Shown here: positions 29,186-38,481 of the stretch, piece by piece
Layout: the number at the start of each line of letters is the position of its first letter
Numbering within the stretch: position 1 is the first letter of the stretch
DNA from: Opitutia bacterium
Lineage (GTDB): Bacteria; Verrucomicrobiota; Verrucomicrobiia; Opitutales; Opitutaceae
Assembly: GCA_947475065.1 (NCBI GenBank)
Contig: CANJLB010000010.1
Location: forward strand, 1-64,000
Reading direction: 5' to 3'
DNA: 64,000 nucleotides
The notes under the pieces: model-generated
Told to the model about the DNA's origin: nothing
Databases searched by the model: none
Seen by the model: the letters and a program-made list of their open reading frames with translations, nothing else
Program-made: the position numbers and the translations under genes

Positions 29186-29410
29186 GCGAGAATAGAAGCG
29201 CGGAAAAGCGCGGAACGCAACTTAGTGAAGCAGGAACCGGGCGCATTCAAGCGGAAGTTTGATTTTTTTTGCCCGCGCGGCCACCGGCGCCCCGCTCGCC
29301 CGGCAGCCTGACCCGCACGGGGGGGGCGTCGAATCACGTCAAAACAATCCTGCGGTGCGGCCACCCGCGCTTTGTCCCAACCGGGGGAGCACCCGCAGGT
29401 CAGGCACAAT

Positions 29411-30649
29411 TCAGAGCAGGATTTTCACGCCCTGACGCTGGTAGGTTGGCACATCAAGATCCTGTCCCTCAAAGAGGTTGCGCTCGGTCTTGTCGAAATA
29501 GCCGCGGCTCTCGGCGGCACCGCCGAAGGCAAACTCGTCCTGCGCCGCCTTGGCCTTCGCCGGCTTGCCGCCCGGCACGGTGCCGGCGGCCGCGGGCGCC
29601 GATGTCGCCCGCGAACGCATCGCGGAGAACGGGCGGCGCGAGGTCGCGCCCAGCTCGCTTGTGCCCAGCACGACGATTTCCACCCGGCCGGGCAGCGCCT
29701 CGTCAATCACTGCCCCCAAAATGATATGCGCATCGCGGCCAAACTGTGCGGTGAGCGCAGTCATGATCTCGCTGACACGATCAAGCGTCAGGTCCGCGCC
29801 GCCGGTGAGGTGGACGAGCAGACGGTCCGCCTTGCGGGCCGACTCGGCGGTCGCAAGCAGCGGGCAAAGCCGCAGGCTCTCGATCGCGGCAGCGGCGGGA
29901 TTCTCGCCCGCACCGCTGCCGAGACCAAAGAGCGTCTTGCCACCTCGCGCCGGGAACGCCGACTGGAGCGTGGCAAAGTCCACGTTGATCAGCCCGGTGC
30001 GAAACAGCATGGCCCAGACGGCCTTGATGGCGCGGCCGATCCACTCGTCGCCGCGCGCGAAGGAACTGAGCGCATTTTCGCCCGCGCCAGCGGCCTGCAG
30101 CAGGGCGTCATTCGGCAGCGGGATGACCGCGTCACACACCGGCCGCAGCCCACGCAACGCCTCGTCCGCCTGCTTGAGCCGGCGACCGCCCTCAAAACTG
30201 AACGGCAAGGGACAAAACGCGATCACCAACGCGCCCGCCTGCGCCGCGAGCCGCGCCACCACCGGTGCTGCGCCGCCGCCGGTGCCGCCGCCCAGCCCGG
30301 CGACAAGAAATACCAGGTCGCACCCTTTCACGGCTGCGGCGATTTTTTCCTCGTCGGCCTCGGCGGCCTCACGGCCGGCGGCCGGGTCGCTCCCGGCACT
30401 CAGCCCGTGCGTCACGTCCATGCCCAGAAGAATTTTCTCCTGCAAGGGCGAGGCGGACAGCGCCTGATGGTCGGTGTCCATCGCGGTGAGCTGCAGCCGG
30501 TCGAGATTTTCCATCTTGAGGCGGTCCACGACGTTGGTCCCCGCCCCCCCGACGCCGATGACCTTGATGGCAACGGCACGGTCGGCCAGGATCTTTCCGG
30601 CAAGCGGCAGCTCGATGGCGGAGGGTGAGGAGGCAAAGGGAGTTTCCAT
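29411..30649 (-). CDS. ftsZ: Cell division GTPase FtsZ, divergent
   Basis: Tubulin-like GTPase that polymerises into the Z-ring at the division site; 412 residues. Recognisable features are IKVIGVGGAGTNVVDRL, MDTDHQAL (usually NTDxQAL), KILLGMDVTHGLSAGSDP, the G-box VAGLGGGTGGGAAPVVA and LINVDFATLQSAF. Two departures from consensus stand out: the tubulin signature reads GGGTGGG instead of GGGTGTG, and the catalytic T7 loop reads NVDFAT where most FtsZ proteins have NxDxxD. The C-terminus keeps a conserved peptide, DLDVPTYQRQG, for FtsA and ZipA-like partners. It is last in the dcw cluster, five bases after ftsA. Confidence 0.93.
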   Translation of the reverse strand: METPFASSPSAIELPLAGKILADRAVAIKVIGVGGAGTNVVDRLKMENLDRLQLTAMDTDHQALSASPLQEKILLGMDVTHGLSAGSDPAAGREAAEADEEKIAAAVKGCDLVFLVAGLGGGTGGGAAPVVARLAAQAGALVIAFCPLPFSFEGGRRLKQADEALRGLRPVCDAVIPLPNDALLQAAGAGENALSSFARGDEWIGRAIKAVWAMLFRTGLINVDFATLQSAFPARGGKTLFGLGSGAGENPAAAAIESLRLCPLLATAESARKADRLLVHLTGGADLTLDRVSEIMTALTAQFGRDAHIILGAVIDEALPGRVEIVVLGTSELGATSRRPFSAMRSRATSAPAAAGTVPGGKPAKAKAAQDEFAFGGAAESRGYFDKTERNLFEGQDLDVPTYQRQGVKILL

Positions 30650-30654
30650 GTGAT

Positions 30655-31872
30655 TCAGTTTCCGGCGGTGAAAAATTTCCTGAGCAGGCCGCCAACCGTC
30701 GCGGGACGGCGGGCGGCGGAACCTTCGGCCGACGCGCCCAGGCCGTAGTGCAACAGGCCGAGCGCGGTGCTGTGGCCGGGCGCGCGCAGGTGGTCACCCA
30801 CCCAGCCAGGCGGCTCGCCGAGCCGGGCCGGGACATCGAAGACCTGTGCGGCGAGGTCCTCGATGCCCGCCAGTTTCGACGCGCCGCCCGTGAGCACGAC
30901 GCCGGCGGCGGTATGCTCAGGGTCAAAGTTGCCGCCGAGCTTTTTCCGCACCACTTCGAGCAGCTCGCGGGCGCGGGCGGCGGTGATCTGCTCGATGGTC
31001 AGGCGAGGAAACTGCCGGTCGCCGATGCCGAGGTCGCCGTTGAGCCATAGCTTCTCGGTGCGGTCCTTGGTCGTCACGACGGCACGGCCATGGCGCAGCT
31101 TGAGTTTCTCCGCCTGATCCTGGTCATTCAGCCGCAGGCCCAGGCTCAGATCGTTGGTGAAATGCAGGCCGCCGACCGGCACGATGCCGGTGAGCAGTGC
31201 GCAGCCGTCGCGGTACAGAACGAAGTCGGTCGTCCCTGCGCCGAGGTCAAGCACGAGCACGCCATGCCGCCGGTCGTCCGCCGAGGTCATCACCGAGCCG
31301 GACGCGAGGCTGGACAGGATGAGCTCGGTCACGCGGACATTGAAGCCGCGGATAACATGGAGATGGTCGGCGATGCGGCTCTCCTGCCCATGCACGGTCC
31401 AATAGCCAACCTCCAGCCGGCGTCCGTCGAGGTGTTCGGGATCCGGCACCAACCGGCCGTCGAGACGGAACGGCCGGCGCAAATGGTGCACCACCATGCG
31501 GCCCTCGGGGAGCTGCTTCGACTTCGCGAGCCCGCAGACATTTTCAATGTCCAGCGCGCTCACCATATTGTCGGCCGAAGAGACGCGCACCTCCGCCTCG
31601 TTTTGAAAGCCCTCCAGATGCGCGCCGCTCTGCGCGAGAAACACCTCCCCCACCCGCGCGCCTGCGCTCCGCTCCGCCTCCTCCAGCGCCGCGTGGACGC
31701 ACTCGGTCGCGGCCTTGAAGTCCACGACCGTGCCCTTGCTCACGCCGCGCGATGGACACTCGCCGAGCCCGATGAGGCTGAGGCTGCGCCCGCGCGCGAC
31801 CTGTCCGACGATGACGGTGATCTTGGAGGTGCCGATCTCGACGGCGCCGATGAATTTGGTCCTAGAGAGCAT
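30655..31872 (-). CDS. ftsA: Cell division protein FtsA
   Basis: Actin-family ATPase that tethers FtsZ to the membrane; 405 residues. ATP-binding motifs are FIGAVEIGTSKITVIVG (phosphate 1), VLVLDLGAGTTDFVLYRDG (phosphate 2) and GVVLTGGASKLAGI (adenosine). The SHS2 (1C) region lies around residues 85-165. The C-terminus GGLLRKFFTAGN is the amphipathic membrane-targeting helix. I start at the ATG at 31872, which overlaps the ftsQ stop by 11 bases; the longer frame upstream is Arg-rich and lies inside ftsQ. ftsZ follows after five bases, so the stoichiometry of the pair may be set by coupling. Confidence 0.95.
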   Translation of the reverse strand: MLSRTKFIGAVEIGTSKITVIVGQVARGRSLSLIGLGECPSRGVSKGTVVDFKAATECVHAALEEAERSAGARVGEVFLAQSGAHLEGFQNEAEVRVSSADNMVSALDIENVCGLAKSKQLPEGRMVVHHLRRPFRLDGRLVPDPEHLDGRRLEVGYWTVHGQESRIADHLHVIRGFNVRVTELILSSLASGSVMTSADDRRHGVLVLDLGAGTTDFVLYRDGCALLTGIVPVGGLHFTNDLSLGLRLNDQDQAEKLKLRHGRAVVTTKDRTEKLWLNGDLGIGDRQFPRLTIEQITAARARELLEVVRKKLGGNFDPEHTAAGVVLTGGASKLAGIEDLAAQVFDVPARLGEPPGWVGDHLRAPGHSTALGLLHYGLGASAEGSAARRPATVGGLLRKFFTAGN

Positions 31873-32872
31873 GGGGGAAATTGACGGACAGGCTGGGTAT
31901 CGGCAAAAACTTCGCGGTGGACGCCGCTGCTCCGTCCGCCGGGCGCGGCCGCGCGGTACCTTCCACCGGCAGATCGACCGCCAGCCGTGCGACCAGCACC
32001 TGTCCGCCGCCGATGGCAAGGTTCACCCGCAGCGTTCCCACGGGGAACTGCCGCCGCGTCGCCGCCAGTGCGAAGTCCAGGCGCGCCAGCTGGCGCGCAA
32101 ACTCCTCGCGCACGCCAAAGATCACCTCGCCGACATCATCCGACTGCACCGTGATGACATCGTCCGACTCCAGCCGGGCGAGCGAAACGACGCGAAACCC
32201 GCGCACGAGCTCCGGCACGCCGGATTGCGCTGCAGCCAGCAGCCCGGCCACCGCCGCCATGCCTTCGATGGGTACGAAGCCCGTGCCGGCGGCCTTCAGC
32301 CGGACGCCGTTAAGAAAAGGCAGCCGGGCCACCGTCTCCGGCGTGTGGCCGGCGCCTGCAAACACCGTGCCGTCGCGCGCGACCAGCAGCGTGCGCGGTT
32401 CGCCGTCGCCGGTCTGCGCCAGCACCCGCGCCACCGGCGCACGTTCGTGCAACGTCACCGCGAGCTTGTCGGGCAGCCGGCGCGTCAGCTCGGCCACGCT
32501 CACCTGCCCGCCCGCGAGTAATCGGCGCTGCAGCACGGCAAGATCGAGCGCCATCAGCCCGGCCTGCGGCGACAGCGCGAGCGTCGCCTGCACCCACGCC
32601 TCGTCCAGCACGCCGTCGGTCCGCAGCACGAGGCCGCGTACCGTCGCTCCGCCGGCCGGCGCGACCAGCCGGGCGGGATTTTGCTTCAGTGTGAAAACAA
32701 ACTCCATGCCGCCCCACGCCGCCCCCAGCAGCAAACCGGCCAGCCCGGTGCCGCGCACGGCCGCCAGCGCCCGCCGCCGCCGCCCCTCGCGCGACATCGC
32801 CCGCGGCTTGATCGGCTGCGGCAGGTCGCGCCATGTGCGCGAGGGCGGGAGTTTGACAGGTGATGCGTTCAT
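31862..32872 (-). CDS. ftsQ: Cell division protein FtsQ/DivIB-like
   Basis: A 336-residue bitopic membrane protein of the divisome. A basic cytoplasmic tail (residues 1-38, ending EGRRRRALAAVRG) precedes one transmembrane helix (about 40-57). The periplasmic part has a POTRA-like segment followed by RRLPDKLAVTLHERAPVARV, the most typical FtsQ signature, and a beta domain. The C-terminal ~35 residues are Pro/Ala-rich. Identity is supported mostly by the position between ddl and ftsA. Its start overlaps the ddl stop as ATGA. Confidence 0.9.
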   Translation of the reverse strand: MNASPVKLPPSRTWRDLPQPIKPRAMSREGRRRRALAAVRGTGLAGLLLGAAWGGMEFVFTLKQNPARLVAPAGGATVRGLVLRTDGVLDEAWVQATLALSPQAGLMALDLAVLQRRLLAGGQVSVAELTRRLPDKLAVTLHERAPVARVLAQTGDGEPRTLLVARDGTVFAGAGHTPETVARLPFLNGVRLKAAGTGFVPIEGMAAVAGLLAAAQSGVPELVRGFRVVSLARLESDDVITVQSDDVGEVIFGVREEFARQLARLDFALAATRRQFPVGTLRVNLAIGGGQVLVARLAVDLPVEGTARPRPADGAAASTAKFLPIPSLSVNFPHAL

Positions 32873-33834
32873 GTGACGGCGGAGATTCCGGCGCGAAAGC
32901 GCCGCACGGCGGAGGCGGCCATTTCCCTGACCAAGGCGGAAAAATCCAGCCCCGCGCAGCGCGCACTCATTGGCAGCAGGCTGGTTTCCTTCATGCCGGG
33001 GAGCGTGTTGAGTTCCAGAAAATAAAGCGTGTTGCCCTCATTTTTTTCGGCCGCGAGGATAAAATCCGCCCGGGCGTAGTCGCGGCAGCCGCAGGCTGTA
33101 AACGCGGTCTCCGCCGCCACCTGCGCCGCGCGCGTCGTCGCCGCGTCGAGCGGCGCGGGCGCGAGGTACTCGGTCAGGCCCTTCGTGTACTTGCTGGCAA
33201 AATCATAAACGCCTGAACGCGGCCGGATCTCGACCACCCCAAGCGCACGGCCCTCCAGCACGCCGACCGACAGTTCGCGGCCGATGACCCGTTTTTCGAC
33301 CAGCCAGGTGCCCTGGGTGATCGCTGCGAGTTTCCCGGCCAGTTCCGCCTGGCTGCTCACCAGCGCGAGGCCGACGCTGCTGCCCTCGTTGTTTGGCTTC
33401 ACCACGAGCTGTTCGCCCAGTGCGGCGACGATTTCGCCGGCTGGCGGCTTCTGGGCGGAGGCAAACGCCAGCCCTTGCACCACGCCCACGCCACCCGCTG
33501 CGACTGCGGCCTTGGTGCGCGCTTTGTCCATGGTGAGAGCGCTCGCGGTTGCATCGCAACCCGTGTAGTTGATGCCCGCTCCGGCGAGCAGCCGCTGCAT
33601 CCCTCCGTCCTCGCCAAACGTGCCGTGCAGCGTCGAAAACACCACATGCTGCTCCGGATCGATCTCGGCCGGCAGCGCATCGGTCGCGATCTCCAGCAGC
33701 CGCGTCGGGAAGCTTCGCGCCAGCGCCAGCGCGCACGCCCGCCCCGAACCGAGCGAAACCTCGCGCTCGGCGGACGTGCCGCCGGCCAGCACCGTGATGA
33801 TGGGCCGCGGCACGCTCACAGCACGTCCTCCCAT
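32869..33834 (-). CDS. ddl: D-alanine--D-alanine ligase
   Basis: An ATP-grasp ligase of about 321 residues making the D-Ala-D-Ala dipeptide for the peptidoglycan precursor. Motifs are ITVLAGGTSAEREVSLGSG at the N-terminus, STLHGTFGEDGGMQRLLAG, YTGCDATASALTMDK, LVVKPNNEGSSVGLALV for ATP binding and FLELNTLPGMKETSLLP for the metal site. The start is uncertain: the ATG at 33834 overlaps murC-murB by 19 bases, whereas a GTG at 33819 overlaps its stop as GTGA. ftsQ follows with an ATGA overlap. In the chlamydiae ddl is fused to murC; here murC is fused to murB instead. Confidence 0.95.
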   Translation of the reverse strand: MGGRAVSVPRPIITVLAGGTSAEREVSLGSGRACALALARSFPTRLLEIATDALPAEIDPEQHVVFSTLHGTFGEDGGMQRLLAGAGINYTGCDATASALTMDKARTKAAVAAGGVGVVQGLAFASAQKPPAGEIVAALGEQLVVKPNNEGSSVGLALVSSQAELAGKLAAITQGTWLVEKRVIGRELSVGVLEGRALGVVEIRPRSGVYDFASKYTKGLTEYLAPAPLDAATTRAAQVAAETAFTACGCRDYARADFILAAEKNEGNTLYFLELNTLPGMKETSLLPMSARCAGLDFSALVREMAASAVRRFRAGISAVT

Positions 33835-36170
33835 TTTTTTCCGTAAAGCAGCACTTCCGGTTCTAGCCGCACGCCGCTCGACTGCTCGACGCGCCCGCGC
33901 ACGCGGCGCACGAGCGCGATTACCTCCGCCGCCGTGGCGCGGCCCTGGTTGACGATGAAGTTGGCATGGGTCCGCGACACCTCCGCGTCCCCTACCCGCT
34001 CGCCCTTCAGCCCGCTGGCATCAATCAGCCGTCCGGCCGAGTCGCCCGGCGGATTTTTGAAAATGCATCCCGCGCTGGGTTCGCGTGGCTGGGTCTTCTG
34101 GCGTTTGTCCCGGTAAATGTCGAGTTGCCAGGCGATGTCCGCCGCCTCGCCCTGCGCCCCCGGCCGCAGCAGCGCGCCCAGCGCCACCGCGCCGTGCAGC
34201 TCCGCGCAATGCCGATAGTCCACGTGCATCTCGGATCTTTTCAGCGTGCGCACTTCGCCATTGAACGTCATCACGCGCACCTCCTCGACCACGTCGTACA
34301 TCCAGCCGCCCATTGCACCCGCGTTCATCCGCAGCGCCCCGCCAAGATTTCCGGGAATGCCTTCGAGAAACTCAAAGCCGGTCAGCCCCGCCTTGGCCGC
34401 CAGCCCGCAAAGCTGTTTCAGCCTCAGTCCCGCGCCGGCCCACACCCGGCCGCCGGCCCGCGGTTCAAACATTTCCCAGCCCGGCTGCCGCAAACTGACG
34501 ACCAATGCATCCACCCCATCGTCGGGCACGATCAGGTTGGAACCGCGCCCAAGCATGACCACCGGCAGGCCACGCGCCCGCGCCGTGCGCACCAGCGCCG
34601 CGAGGTCGGCCTCGTCCGCCGGCTCTGCGTAAATCCGTGCCTCCCCGCCGATGCCGATTGTAGTCTTGCGCGCCAGCGGTTCGTCCCGGCGCACTTTGGT
34701 CGCCCCCGACACGGCCGAGTGCAAAGCCGCTGCATGCCTGTCCCAGACTTGCGCACATTTCTCGGCCGTCGCGACCGTGTCGAGCCAGCGCCGCGCCATC
34801 TGGTCAATGTCCCCCGCGCCCACAAATGCCACGAGATCCCCCGTCTTCCACCCCCGGGCTAACGCCGCCAGCACCCCGTCGGCGTCGCCCGGCAGATAGG
34901 TCACGGGCAGGGCGGGCGCGGTGCGGTGCAGTTCAGCATACAAATCGGCGGTTGTGCCGCCGGCCAGCGGCGCCTCGCCGGCGGCATAGACGTCGAGGAG
35001 AAATACGGTGTCGCCTGCCGCCAGGGCGGCGGCAAACTCCGCCTTGAACTGCGCCGTGCGGCTGAACCGGTGCGGCTGGAACACCACCACCAGCCGGCCC
35101 GGCCCGGCCGGCCCTGGCCCCCGCGCCGCCCCCCTCGCACGCCGCAGGCTGCCGAGCAGCGCGCGGATTTCCGCCGGATGGTGCGCGTAGTCCTCGATGA
35201 CCGTCAGTCCGTTGTCGGCGCGCAGCACTGTCTGACGACGACGCACTCCCGGATAATCCGCCAGCGCGTGCAAGGTGATTTTCGCACCCATGAGCTGCGC
35301 GGCGGCGAGCGCGGCGGTGGCGTTGGCCGCATTGAAATCGCCCTGGGCGTGCACCGTGGCCACCCCGGCGATGGAAAATTTTCCACCCAGGCGCAGTTGC
35401 AACGGGCCGCCGGTTTCACCCAGCGTCTCGCCGAGAAAATCGCCGGTGCGGCCGAAGGTTTCCGCCCCCGCCGGCGCCACGCGCGCCGAGAGCGCGCAGG
35501 CATCGCTCACCAGCACCGCGCCATGCGTGCGCGCAAAGAGCGCGGCAAACGCCGCCTCCAGGTCCGCGAGCCGGTGGTAATGATCGGGGTGATCCCAGTC
35601 CAGGTTCACGGTCAGCGTGAGCTCCGGTGAAAAGCGGTCAATCGTGCCATCGCTCTCGTCCACCTCGGCGACCACCCAGTCGTTCGAACCGGCGCGCGCG
35701 GGCGGGATCATGTCATCGGCGAACAGTCCGCCAAGCACGTAGCCTGCCGGAAACTTCGCCGCGTGTAGCGCGGCCACCAGCATTGCCGTCGTCGTCGTTT
35801 TGCCGTGGGAGCCGCAGACGGCCATGAGTTTTCTTCCCTTGGTCACCTCGGCCAGCAGCTCGCCACGCCGCACCATCGGCAGCCCGCGCGCCCGCGCGGC
35901 GGCGACCGCCGGATGATCCGGCGCGATGGCCGATGAAAACGCCACCAACCCGCAGCCGGCTGGCACGGCGCCGGCGGCGGTCAGCGTCACCCCCGCCCGC
36001 CCGAGCTGCGTGCGCATCGGCTCCGTCATCGCACTGTCCTCGCCGCTGACTGCGAATCCAAGCTGCGAAAGATAGATCGCGAGCGGGCCGGCTCCCATGC
36101 CCCCGACCCCCACGCAGTGGACGGCGGCCACGTCCTGGCCAAAGAGTGATGGAAGCTCGCTGCGTCTCAT
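33816..36170 (-). CDS. murC-murB: MurC-MurB fusion (UDP-MurNAc:L-Ala ligase / UDP-GlcNAc-enolpyruvate reductase)
   Basis: A 784-residue bifunctional enzyme. Residues ~1-470 are MurC, joining L-Ala to UDP-MurNAc: HCVGVGGMGAGPLAIYLSQ, the P-loop CGSHGKTTTTAML, VAEVDESDGT and HHPAEIRALL. Residues ~485-784 are MurB, the FAD/NADPH reductase making UDP-MurNAc: TTIGIGGEARI, MLGRGSNLIVPDDG, FEFLEGIPGNLGGALRMNAG and EPSAGCIFKNP. In this last motif a Cys stands where E. coli MurB has its catalytic Ser. The fusion puts two consecutive steps in one chain in reverse gene order. It overlaps murG by an ATGA junction. Confidence 0.95.
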   Translation of the reverse strand: MRRSELPSLFGQDVAAVHCVGVGGMGAGPLAIYLSQLGFAVSGEDSAMTEPMRTQLGRAGVTLTAAGAVPAGCGLVAFSSAIAPDHPAVAAARARGLPMVRRGELLAEVTKGRKLMAVCGSHGKTTTTAMLVAALHAAKFPAGYVLGGLFADDMIPPARAGSNDWVVAEVDESDGTIDRFSPELTLTVNLDWDHPDHYHRLADLEAAFAALFARTHGAVLVSDACALSARVAPAGAETFGRTGDFLGETLGETGGPLQLRLGGKFSIAGVATVHAQGDFNAANATAALAAAQLMGAKITLHALADYPGVRRRQTVLRADNGLTVIEDYAHHPAEIRALLGSLRRARGAARGPGPAGPGRLVVVFQPHRFSRTAQFKAEFAAALAAGDTVFLLDVYAAGEAPLAGGTTADLYAELHRTAPALPVTYLPGDADGVLAALARGWKTGDLVAFVGAGDIDQMARRWLDTVATAEKCAQVWDRHAAALHSAVSGATKVRRDEPLARKTTIGIGGEARIYAEPADEADLAALVRTARARGLPVVMLGRGSNLIVPDDGVDALVVSLRQPGWEMFEPRAGGRVWAGAGLRLKQLCGLAAKAGLTGFEFLEGIPGNLGGALRMNAGAMGGWMYDVVEEVRVMTFNGEVRTLKRSEMHVDYRHCAELHGAVALGALLRPGAQGEAADIAWQLDIYRDKRQKTQPREPSAGCIFKNPPGDSAGRLIDASGLKGERVGDAEVSRTHANFIVNQGRATAAEVIALVRRVRGRVEQSSGVRLEPEVLLYGKKWEDVL

Positions 36171-37294
36171 GCGAGCGTGAATTGGATCGCCTCCGGGGCT
36201 GGCGGCGGCTGGTTGAGTGTTTCCAAATCGTCAAGGATGAGATCCAGCGAACCGGGCCGGTCAATCTGCCGCACGCCGGCACGGAGGCGCCCGAGCCTCG
36301 CGTCGTCGGCCAGCAGGCCGCGCACGAGCGTACCGAGGCCGCCGAGCGCGGGCTGCTCGACCACCAGGGCGCCGCCCTCCTGCGCAAACCATGTCGCGTT
36401 GGCCTGTTGGTGGTTGTCGGCGGCGTGCGGATAGGGGACCAGCACCGCCGGCGTGCCGCAGCGGGCCAGTTCGGCCAGCGTTCCGGCTCCGGCGCGCGAC
36501 ACGACGAGGTCGGCGGCCGAGAGCAGCGCGGCCATGTCGTCGCAAAACGGCAGAAACACCGCCGCGCCTGCATCCCCTGCGTCAGGGGGAGAACGGTTTT
36601 CGCGCTCCGCTCCGCCCTTGTCCGGCCCGGTCACACAGCAAAGCTGCACGCCCAACGCCGCAAGGGCGGGCCGCTCGCTTCGCGCCCAGTCGTTGAGTGC
36701 CGCCGCACCCTGGCTGCCGCCGAGCACGGCGAGAATCCTGCGCGCCGGGTCGAGGCCAAGGCGTGCGCACGCCTCCGGGCGCCGGAGGCGCGCAATCTCG
36801 GCCCGCACGGGCAGCGCGGCATGCCGGCGCACCGCGTCGCGCACGCCGGGCAGCGGCACGCCCGGCGGCAGGTAGACGCGCCGCGCCAGCCGGGCCAGCA
36901 CCCGGACGGCCCGGCCCGGCACCCGGTTCGCCTCATGCAGCGCGACCGGCACGCCACCCAGCCGGCCCGCGAGCGCCAGCGCCGCAGTCGTGAAGCCGCC
37001 GAAGCCGACGACCGCTGACGGCCGCGTCGCACCCACGAGACGCCGGCAGTACGCCAGCCCGCGCGCCTGCGTCCACAGGCAGCGCGCCAGCCCGGCCGGA
37101 CCGCCTGCCAGCGGCGCTCCCGGTACGGTCAGAAATTTCAGCCCCGGATATTTCGCGGCGAGGCGCGCATCAATTTTTTTTTCGCTCACCAGGAGCGTCG
37201 CCGTATGACCGCGCGCGGCCAGACCCTCGGCCAGCGCGATGCCCGGAGCCAGATGTCCGCCGGTGCCGCCGCAGGAGATGAGGAAATGTTTCAT
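36167..37294 (-). CDS. murG: Lipid II synthase MurG
   Basis: A 375-residue GT28 glycosyltransferase adding GlcNAc to lipid I at the inner face of the membrane. The first glycine loop is ISCGGTGGHLAPGIALAEGL, followed by SAVVGFGGFTTAALALAGRL, VALHEANRVPGRAVRVLA, the second domain loop ILAVLGGSQGAAALND and the UDP-GlcNAc site VVSRAGAGTLAELARCGTPAVLVPYPHAADNHQ. The ATG at 37294 overlaps the ftsW stop (ATGA). The much longer open frame upstream belongs to ftsW DNA read in another frame. Length is slightly above the usual 355-360 because of a Pro-rich insert around residue 260. Confidence 0.96.
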   Translation of the reverse strand: MKHFLISCGGTGGHLAPGIALAEGLAARGHTATLLVSEKKIDARLAAKYPGLKFLTVPGAPLAGGPAGLARCLWTQARGLAYCRRLVGATRPSAVVGFGGFTTAALALAGRLGGVPVALHEANRVPGRAVRVLARLARRVYLPPGVPLPGVRDAVRRHAALPVRAEIARLRRPEACARLGLDPARRILAVLGGSQGAAALNDWARSERPALAALGVQLCCVTGPDKGGAERENRSPPDAGDAGAAVFLPFCDDMAALLSAADLVVSRAGAGTLAELARCGTPAVLVPYPHAADNHQQANATWFAQEGGALVVEQPALGGLGTLVRGLLADDARLGRLRAGVRQIDRPGSLDLILDDLETLNQPPPAPEAIQFTLA

Positions 37295-38463
37295 GGCGCG
37301 TCGGCCTCCGGCCTTTCGGGAGACACCTCGAGCAGCGCCCGGCCACCGCCGAAGTCCGGCCTCGACCACGTGCGGCGGGTGTTGAGGATGAGTCCGACCA
37401 TTAGGCCCATCACCAGCAGATTGGACAGGCCCGCGCTGATGAACGGCAGCGACATCCCCTTCGGCGGCACAGATCCGGTGACCACCAGCAGGTTGATCAA
37501 CGCCTGCATGCTGATGAAAAACAGCGCTCCCGCCACGAGTAGAAACTGGAACAGATTGGGCGCGTTCCGCAGGTGCGCCAGGCCCGCAATGAAAATTGCT
37601 GCAAACAACGAGACCACCCCCAGCGTGGCCCCCAGCCCCAGCTCTTCGCCCACAACGGCAAATATGAAATCTGTGTGCGCTTCTGGCAGATACGCCAGCT
37701 GCTGGCGGCCCTCGCCCAACCCGACTCCGTCCAACCCTCCGGCCGCGTAGGCCGCGAGCGCCTGCTTGAGCTGGTACGGCAGCTCCTTGCCGCTGAAATC
37801 GGCGAGACGCTGCATGCGGTTGGGATTGAAGACGAGGAGCAGCGACAGCAGCGCCACTGCGATCGCCACCGTTGCGAGCAGATGCCGCCATCTGGCCCCG
37901 GCGAGAAACAGCATCACCAGCCCGACAGCAAGGAACAGCGCCGCCATGCCGAAATCCGGCTCGATCACCACTAGCGCGGTGAACCCGCCCACAATGCCCA
38001 TGGCCGGCATGAAGCCGTGCCGCCAGTCACGGATGCGCGTCTGGTTGACTGCCAGGATATGCGCGAGACAGAACACCATCACCACCTTGGCGAACTCCGA
38101 GACTTGCAGCCGTGCCACGCCATAGCCGAGCCAGCGGTGACTGCCCTTCACCGTGATGCCCAGTCCCGGCACGCGCACCGCAATGAGCAGCACCGCCGCC
38201 ACGCCGCCGATCCACCAGACGTATGCACGCCATCGCTCAAGGTCAGTTCGGCTCGCCCACCAGCCCAGCCCGGCTGCCAGGAGCGCACCCGCCACCTGCT
38301 TGTTAAGATAAAAATAGGTCCCCTGCCGGAACGCCGCGCTCGCGCTGAACAGCACGGTGAGCCCCAGCGCCAGCAGCGCGAGCGCGCATGCGACAATCAC
38401 GAGGGCGGGATTGGCCGCCAGGCGGAAACGCTGGCTGATGGCGGGTATGCGGGCGGAGTCCAT
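37291..38463 (-). CDS. ftsW: SEDS peptidoglycan polymerase FtsW
   Basis: A 390-residue polytopic membrane protein with about ten transmembrane helices, the glycosyltransferase partner of FtsI in septal peptidoglycan synthesis. Motifs include VKGSHRWLG in the loop after the third or fourth helix, VIEPDFGMAALF with the catalytic Asp, YQLKQALAAYAAGGLDGVGL, YLPEAHTDFIFAVVGEELG and GSVPPKGMSLPFISAGLSNL. The last normally reads PFISYGGSS, so the Tyr-Gly is replaced by Ala-Gly-Leu. It sits between the LysM gene and murG, with 18 bases upstream and an ATGA overlap downstream. Confidence 0.95.
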   Translation of the reverse strand: MDSARIPAISQRFRLAANPALVIVACALALLALGLTVLFSASAAFRQGTYFYLNKQVAGALLAAGLGWWASRTDLERWRAYVWWIGGVAAVLLIAVRVPGLGITVKGSHRWLGYGVARLQVSEFAKVVMVFCLAHILAVNQTRIRDWRHGFMPAMGIVGGFTALVVIEPDFGMAALFLAVGLVMLFLAGARWRHLLATVAIAVALLSLLLVFNPNRMQRLADFSGKELPYQLKQALAAYAAGGLDGVGLGEGRQQLAYLPEAHTDFIFAVVGEELGLGATLGVVSLFAAIFIAGLAHLRNAPNLFQFLLVAGALFFISMQALINLLVVTGSVPPKGMSLPFISAGLSNLLVMGLMVGLILNTRRTWSRPDFGGGRALLEVSPERPEADAP

Positions 38464-38481
38464 GGCGAGGAGGGCAGATAA

